Of a DNA stretch of 64,000 nucleotides, positions 59,285 to 64,000 are shown one piece after another (position 1 is the stretch's first letter; every line of letters starts with the position of its first letter). Location of the stretch: contig CM018031.1 of the NCBI GenBank assembly GCA_008638375.1, positions 2,207,001 to 2,271,000 of the forward strand. The letters run 5' to 3'. A program made the translations under genes and the position numbers. The notes below the pieces were generated by a model. It worked only from the letters and a program-made list of their open reading frames with translations, did not search any database and was not told the origin of the DNA. This stretch comes from Nyssa sinensis. Taxonomy: Eukaryota; Streptophyta; Magnoliopsida; Cornales; Nyssaceae.

Positions 59285-60907
59285 CCTCATCAGCAAGCTG
59301 AACTGTAACGTAAGTTTTACCTTGTAATTGTCCAATGCAAAGCGACTATCAGGTGGAGGGGTTCCCGAGTTGTATTTGCCAGTCAGAACTCCAGATGCAA
59401 GTGGACTCCATGTTGTAAGACCTAAGCCGTAGTTACTATACAGAGGGAGGTATTCAGACTCAACCTGCAATAGCACAAAATAGTTTGGATTTAGGTCATG
59501 AAAGTATACATATTGTAACAAAACTTAATTCATCACTAAGCCATCATTGCAAAATCTTCCAGGATGGTAACAAGGGAATACTATTTGAGCCAAAAAAAAA
59601 CCTAAAATGAAAAGCATCATATCCAGGCAAAAATTAACACACACATAAATGAGAAAGTGGAGAAAACACCAGCGCACGAGCAAAACTTTAAGAACTTCAA
59701 ATTCATTATTCATTGTTGATGTCAATTAGAAATTTGCTTTCAAAAGGAAATTTATGCATCAAGACAACAGATTATGGAGCTAGGAAACCCATCTTAATCC
59801 TACAAGATAACATTCACACATCATGTATTTCAGAACAATAAAAAATGCAAATGTTCCTAACAAAGTGATTTATGGAGAACAGCTAACCTAAGGAAACAAT
59901 ATTGGGTTTATTACACCAAGTCTGATTTTTGTGATTTTCAATCTTTTTTTTTTTTTTTTTTAAACCAGTGCTCTTGTGCCAAAAATGCAATAGTAGTACA
60001 GTAAGTTTTATATCGCTATTCTCAAGATCTACCTCTCGTCACTCTCGTGATCTAAAATACCAGAACACATCCAAAAAAAAAACCTCAAATTACATAATTC
60101 AGAGAAATAAATATATAGCCAATAACACAAAAAAATGCACCAATTAAAGACTTCCCCATCTTGTCGCCCACCAAAACCATTCATCTTTCTCGGTGCAAGA
60201 AATTATCCCATTTGACTAATATTGATGTGAAAGCCATTGTGATTTATCCATTTCACATAAACAGAAACCCATATAAAACACCATAAAGAAAACATCAAAT
60301 AATAAGTCTTTATCATCTGGCTATTCAGCAAGACTCCTTTTACCTTGTGCCTAGACAGCAAATTATACTCCGGTTGCTCGACAATCGGCCCTACAAGATC
60401 CAATCGGTGTGCGATCCCCCACGCCTCTGTAATCTGCTGCGCCGACCACTCACTAGTCCCCCAATAATACGCCCACCCGTGATCAATCACATAGTTCATC
60501 GCCCTCACCGTCTCTTCAATAGGCGTCGACGAATCGGCCCTGTGGCAATAGATCACATCCACATAGTCCATCTCAAGCCTCTTCAGCGACGCCTTCGTGC
60601 CCTCAATTATGTGCTTCCTTGACAAGCCCTTGTCGTTCGGTCCCGGACCGCCCCAGAAGATCTTGGTTGAGACCACAATATCTGAGCGCTTCCACCCGAG
60701 CTCTCGAATGGCTTGACCCATGATCTCCTCGGCTCGGCCGTTGGCGTAGACCTCGGCGTTGTCGAAAAAGTTGACGCCGTGGTCTCGGCAGCATTGGAGG
60801 ATCGATTTGGCCTCTTTGACGTCGAGTTGGTTGCCAAAGCTTACCCATGCGCCGTAAGAGAGTTGGCTCACTTTGAGCCCTGAGCGACCGAGGTTCTTGT
60901 ACTGCAT
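55696..60907 (-). CDS. KAB1: Voltage-gated K+ channel beta subunit (aldo/keto reductase, KAB1 type)
   Basis: Four exons: 60907-60344 (188 codons), 59464-59321 (48), 57114-56950 (55) and 55807-55696. Introns are GT-AG, phase 0. The protein is an AKR6-type NADPH-dependent aldo/keto reductase fold that, as KAB1 in Arabidopsis, binds the cytosolic side of Shaker-type K+ channels. The tetrad is seen as Asp49, Tyr54, Lys82 and His122 (in [16 protein letters not shown] and YCHRAD). SVITGAT, near the cofactor site, is in exon 3. Expected length is about 327 residues, as in Arabidopsis (328). Oddity: after CAG at the end of exon 3, the last exon reads ATTCCAAGAG where family members have Ile-Gln-Glu, so it carries one extra base. 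Spliced as drawn, the frame would stop after about eight codons instead of giving [13 protein letters not shown] to KPKRADMR. Sequence error or a real mutation are both possible. Confidence 0.9.
56440..56690 (+). mobile_element. LINE-like 3' tail in KAB1 intron 3
   Basis: A pyrimidine-rich stretch ending TTTATTTAAACGTCTCATTG and a run of nine A resembles the 3' tail of a plant LINE, in opposite orientation to KAB1. No coding part is left, so the call rests on tail style only. Confidence 0.35.
58191..58240. repeat. (GT)n(GA)n microsatellite in KAB1 intron 2
   Basis: A compound dinucleotide run: about ten GT units then about fourteen GA units. The opposite-strand ORFs rich in Ser-Leu and Thr-His here are artefacts of it. 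Confidence 0.95.
59247..59280. repeat. (AT)n microsatellite in KAB1 intron 2
   Basis: About seventeen AT units close to the exon 2 donor side. Confidence 0.95.
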
Positions 60908-61086
60908 TTTAGGGGAGTGAGGAAGGCGAAGGTGTAGAGAGAGAAAATGGAATGTGATGGGGAAAGGAAAGAGAGAGCGTGATGGGGAAAGGATTTGAAG
61001 AGCAGAGCAGGTTGGGAGGAGAATCTGAAAACGGCACTATGGAATCTGCGGACTAGGGAGAAAGCCGGCAATCTTTAACACACGTG
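60908..61086 (-). promoter_or_regulatory. KAB1 5' UTR and proximal promoter with G-box
   Basis: Upstream of the ATG on the minus strand is a C/T-rich stretch (TCTCTCTCTACACC, TTCCTCACTCCCC) typical of a plant 5' UTR. A palindromic CACGTG G-box lies at 61081-61086, about 175 bases from the ATG. G-boxes bind bZIP and bHLH factors; activity here is inferred. Confidence 0.45.
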
Positions 61087-63600
61087 ATTTGTATTTGATT
61101 GTTTGAATTTGATTTAATTTGAGTCGTATAAATTTTTACTTATTTATTATATTAATGTAGTGTTTAAAATACAATTTTAAAATTAATTTTTTAATAAAAA
61201 AATAAAATAATACGAGTTTAAAATAATAACAAGAATTTGAAAATTATTATTATTTAAAATCATAATTTTAAAAATTTAACTTGAATAAACAATTTCAAAA
61301 ATAACATAAAATGCTAAAAGATATATACATTTAAAAAAAAGTTGACTTAAAGTGCTACTTATTAATATTATTTATAACATAAAAAATAAAAAAATAAAAA
61401 TAGTATACAGAAAAATGCTAAAAGATATATACATTTAAAAATAAAAATTAAAAGAAATTATTTGACTGGCCAAATATAAGGAGCTTAAATAATTTTTATT
61501 TCTCCCATATAATTCTTATACACATGTGATGATGAACCATGATGCCACTGCTAGCTGCTGTTGCTAGCTTGCAGATCTTAAGCTTCAAGCCTTTGTCTGG
61601 ACTGACATGCTTAATCGTAACATGTGAAATTGTGATTGTGAATAACAATCGATTAGATTTGAAGTGAGAGATTTCTTTTTCAATCATATTCTTCACAAAA
61701 AAAGAATTTTCTAAATTCATTTAAACTTTTTATTAATGTCTTTATTTATTTTTAAATTTTTATTTATTTATTAAATTAATTATAATTAATACATTTTAAA
61801 TATAATATTACATGTGTTAAAAATAAAAAATTTTAAGGTTGTATTTTTTATACATTTTAAATATAATATTACATGAAATACATAATTAATCTGTATTTTT
61901 TATACTTATATTATTTTTTAAAAAATTTTAAAATTATATGAATTATTTTATTTTTACTAAAAATTTATAACTATATTTTTTCAATTTTTTTCAAAATAAT
62001 AAAACTATCCATTTTATATTTTTATGTATTTTTTAAATTTTAACCAATTTTTTCTAATTTTTTTAAATAAAAAAATTAAATTAAATAAATTATTTTTATT
62101 TTATATAAAATAAATTAATATTTTTAGTTAATATTTATTTAAAAATAAAAAAATTGAAAAATTGATTAAAATTGAAAAAGTGTATAAAAAAATAAAAAAA
62201 GAAGTAATTTTGTCATTTGAAGAAAAAAATGACTAAAAAAGTACTTATAATTTATCAAATAAAATAAAAAATAATATAAATTTATAAATTTCAAAAAAGA
62301 TTAATATAATTTATTTAAAAATTAATCATTATTATCTTACTTGAGCTAATAAATATTTAATACATCAATATGATATATGGGTCATTTATTAATATATCAG
62401 ATGTTTCTAACTCGAGTATATTGAAATCAATAAATAACAACTTATTACAATTTGGTCACGTATTGTACAATAATTTTATTTGAAATCCCATAATGCACCT
62501 ATACTCTGTCATAAATGTTAGATGTATGAGAAGTATTTGTATAAATTGAGTTTTTTGATCAACATAAGAGGTGATTAAATCCTTTCCTGAGCACCAAAAA
62601 AACAAAAAAAAAAAAAAAAGATGATTAAAAAAATTTATTTGTGTGATTGTGCAAATTAATAAACTAGGTTCACACAAAAGTCGATATAGCCTTTCTCATA
62701 TTAGTACCATTACCACTTTCTTTAGGAAATTTTTTTGAACAGATCACCTTATTTAGTGATACATAATATATGTAACAATATGTAGTTAAAAGGACACAAA
62801 AGCATGTAATATATCAGACACATCAAAAAACATTAAAAAAATAAAAGAATTGACAGGAAATGTCATTTTACTGGTCCATTCTCTGGGTTATTTTAAATTA
62901 TTTTCAGGTTTAATAATTTTTTACCTTTTATAATTAGACTTAGTAAATTATAAGACAAATTACAAGCAAGAGTATAAAAAATTATAAATTTAACAAATAT
63001 TTGATAAAACATATTAATTCTTACTTGTGAGCTTCTGTCTGCTCTTCTTCTTTTTTTTCCTTCAAGCTTTGAATAAGGGGATTGAAGCCCAATATGCCTT
63101 TCACAAAATTAGCTAATTAATTATGATCAATATTCTATAATCTGTGGGATAATAGGAGACAACAACAAATTATGACAAAAGAAATAAAATTTTAAATTGT
63201 ACAGCAGTCTCAACTATTGAAACAGTTCAATGTTATGATCTTCAATGAAATCTATATCATGTTTGTCATTATTTATGCCAAATTTAAACCATTGGTTATA
63301 ATCATAAATAATCAATTCATAAGAGCAGGACAATGTAGATCATTCGAGCTATAATTAAACTACTTTAACCTTGATCTAAATTTGACCAAGTTTAGTTGAA
63401 GTTCCTTATAAACACATTAAAAAAAAAAGAAAAAAAATGAACTGAACTTAATGTTGTGAGATTAATATTAATGTACAAGTTTTCCCTCTTCTTCATACTT
63501 GGATTGAGATCTTCTTCAGTGGTATACTCCTTCAGTGTAAACAATATATACTGATATATCCAGAGAAATTAGTACAGTGCAGTATATATTCACATCCCCA
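61087..63600. other. AT-rich intergenic region
   Basis: Very low GC. AATGCTAAAAGATATATACA occurs twice about 100 bp apart (from about 61312 and 61413). No coding region, RNA gene or clear element is seen. Confidence 0.5.
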
Positions 63601-63627
63601 ACTAAAAATTATGACAGAAAGAACCAC

Positions 63628-63900
63628 TCATACAACATGATTATTTCTTTGTTTCGCATTTCTTAAATCACAGCCAATGAAGAAAAATAAGACTGAAGAA
63701 CAAGAAATAGAAGATAAAGCTACCAAAAAAGGGAACTTTAAGTTGAGTTGACGCCATAAATCCAGCTGTGGCAGCCATTGGTGGAGATGATGGCTTGGTT
63801 TCGCTGTTCTGCACCACAATAATACACATACTATTATAAATGCCACAACCCATAAGAAGATCATAACTGCATATTTTGGTGTGTTTCTCCAAGTTTCCAT
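63628..63900 (-). CDS. Possible small membrane protein (90 aa)
   Basis: The ATG at 63900 opens a 90-codon frame. A charged start (METWRNTPKY) leads into a hydrophobic segment (AVMIFLWVVAFIIVCVLLW, about 12-30), and a second hydrophobic stretch lies near residues 58-75. It is less AT-rich than its surroundings and has a C/T-rich leader (CTTCTTCTTCTTCTAC). I do not recognise the family. It could be one exon of a gene extending past the window edge, or chance. Confidence 0.3.
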   Translation of the reverse strand: METWRNTPKYAVMIFLWVVAFIIVCVLLWCRTAKPSHHLHQWLPQLDLWRQLNLKFPFLVALSSISCSSVLFFFIGCDLRNAKQRNNHVV

Positions 63901-64000
63901 CTCTTGACAATGCTAACGACAAAAGTTAGAGACAGTGACAATAACTGGAACATACAGAAAAGTAGAAGAAGAAGAAGTACAATGAGGTTTGGGTACAACA

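Noticed and set aside
60347..60848. Overlapping ORFs of 76-91 codons in KAB1 exon 1
   Set aside because: Alternative-frame shadows in the GC-richer first exon; the KAB1 frame is clearly the coding one.

Overview
The window looks like eudicot plant nuclear DNA, possibly from a woody species. It is strongly AT-rich. Its genes have GT-AG introns, it carries plant-only families (DUF247, a plant KAB1-type aldo/keto reductase, LIMYB-like Myb/SANT), and its repeats are plant LTR, LINE and TRIM elements plus a decayed caulimovirid insertion. There is one 100-N assembly gap (7646-7745). I found no tRNA, rRNA or CRISPR array.

The window is dominated by a tandemly duplicated DUF247 cluster on the + strand. 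It has three apparently intact genes (33049-34569, 48569-49876, 52809-54110), one 5'-deleted pseudogene (17984-19160) and one isolated N-terminal fragment (15139-15331). The spacer between the genes is a long segmental duplication: copy 1 at 1-7645, copy 2 at 21888 to about 30100, and a rearranged copy 3 at about 35504-38100 plus 38645-48000. Each spacer carries the 3' end of a LINE, a direct repeat 'R', an LTR-like module with a doubled TATA unit, and a TATA-plus-leader-exon module. Modules of the same type sit upstream of the intact DUF247 genes and are predicted to be spliced across a 0.9-2.2 kb leader intron to an acceptor 9 bases before the ATG.

Layout: 1-7645 duplication copy 1; gap; about 7830-9330 decayed endogenous caulimovirid; 9826-12120 broken Myb/SANT-like gene (minus strand); 12.3-17.3 kb repeat-rich spacer with the DUF247 N-terminal fragment and a diverged LTR-like module; 17.3-19.4 kb DUF247 pseudogene; 20.0-22.0 kb two opposed LINE remnants, one holding a polynucleotide phosphorylase fragment; 21.9-30.1 kb duplication copy 2; 30.2-34.8 kb DUF247 gene 2; 35.4-48.0 kb duplication copy 3, broken by a three-LTR TRIM element (42335-43974) and other insertions; 48.6-49.9 kb DUF247 gene 3; 50.7-54.1 kb DUF247 gene 4; 55.7-60.9 kb minus-strand KAB1 potassium-channel beta subunit gene in four exons, with an apparent 1-base frameshift at the start of the last exon; 61-64 kb AT-rich sequence with one weakly supported small ORF.

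The genes do not form a pathway. The story is one of local gene-family turnover: a plant DUF247 locus expanding by segmental duplication, with genes, pseudogenes, promoter modules and nested transposons being reshuffled. I did not find a convincing new biological system. The most unusual items are the duplicated promoter/leader modules (three with no nearby intact gene), the triple-LTR TRIM, the PNPase fragment bounded by duplicated LINE-region sequence, and the KAB1 frameshift. All similarity statements are by eye; nothing was aligned or searched computationally.
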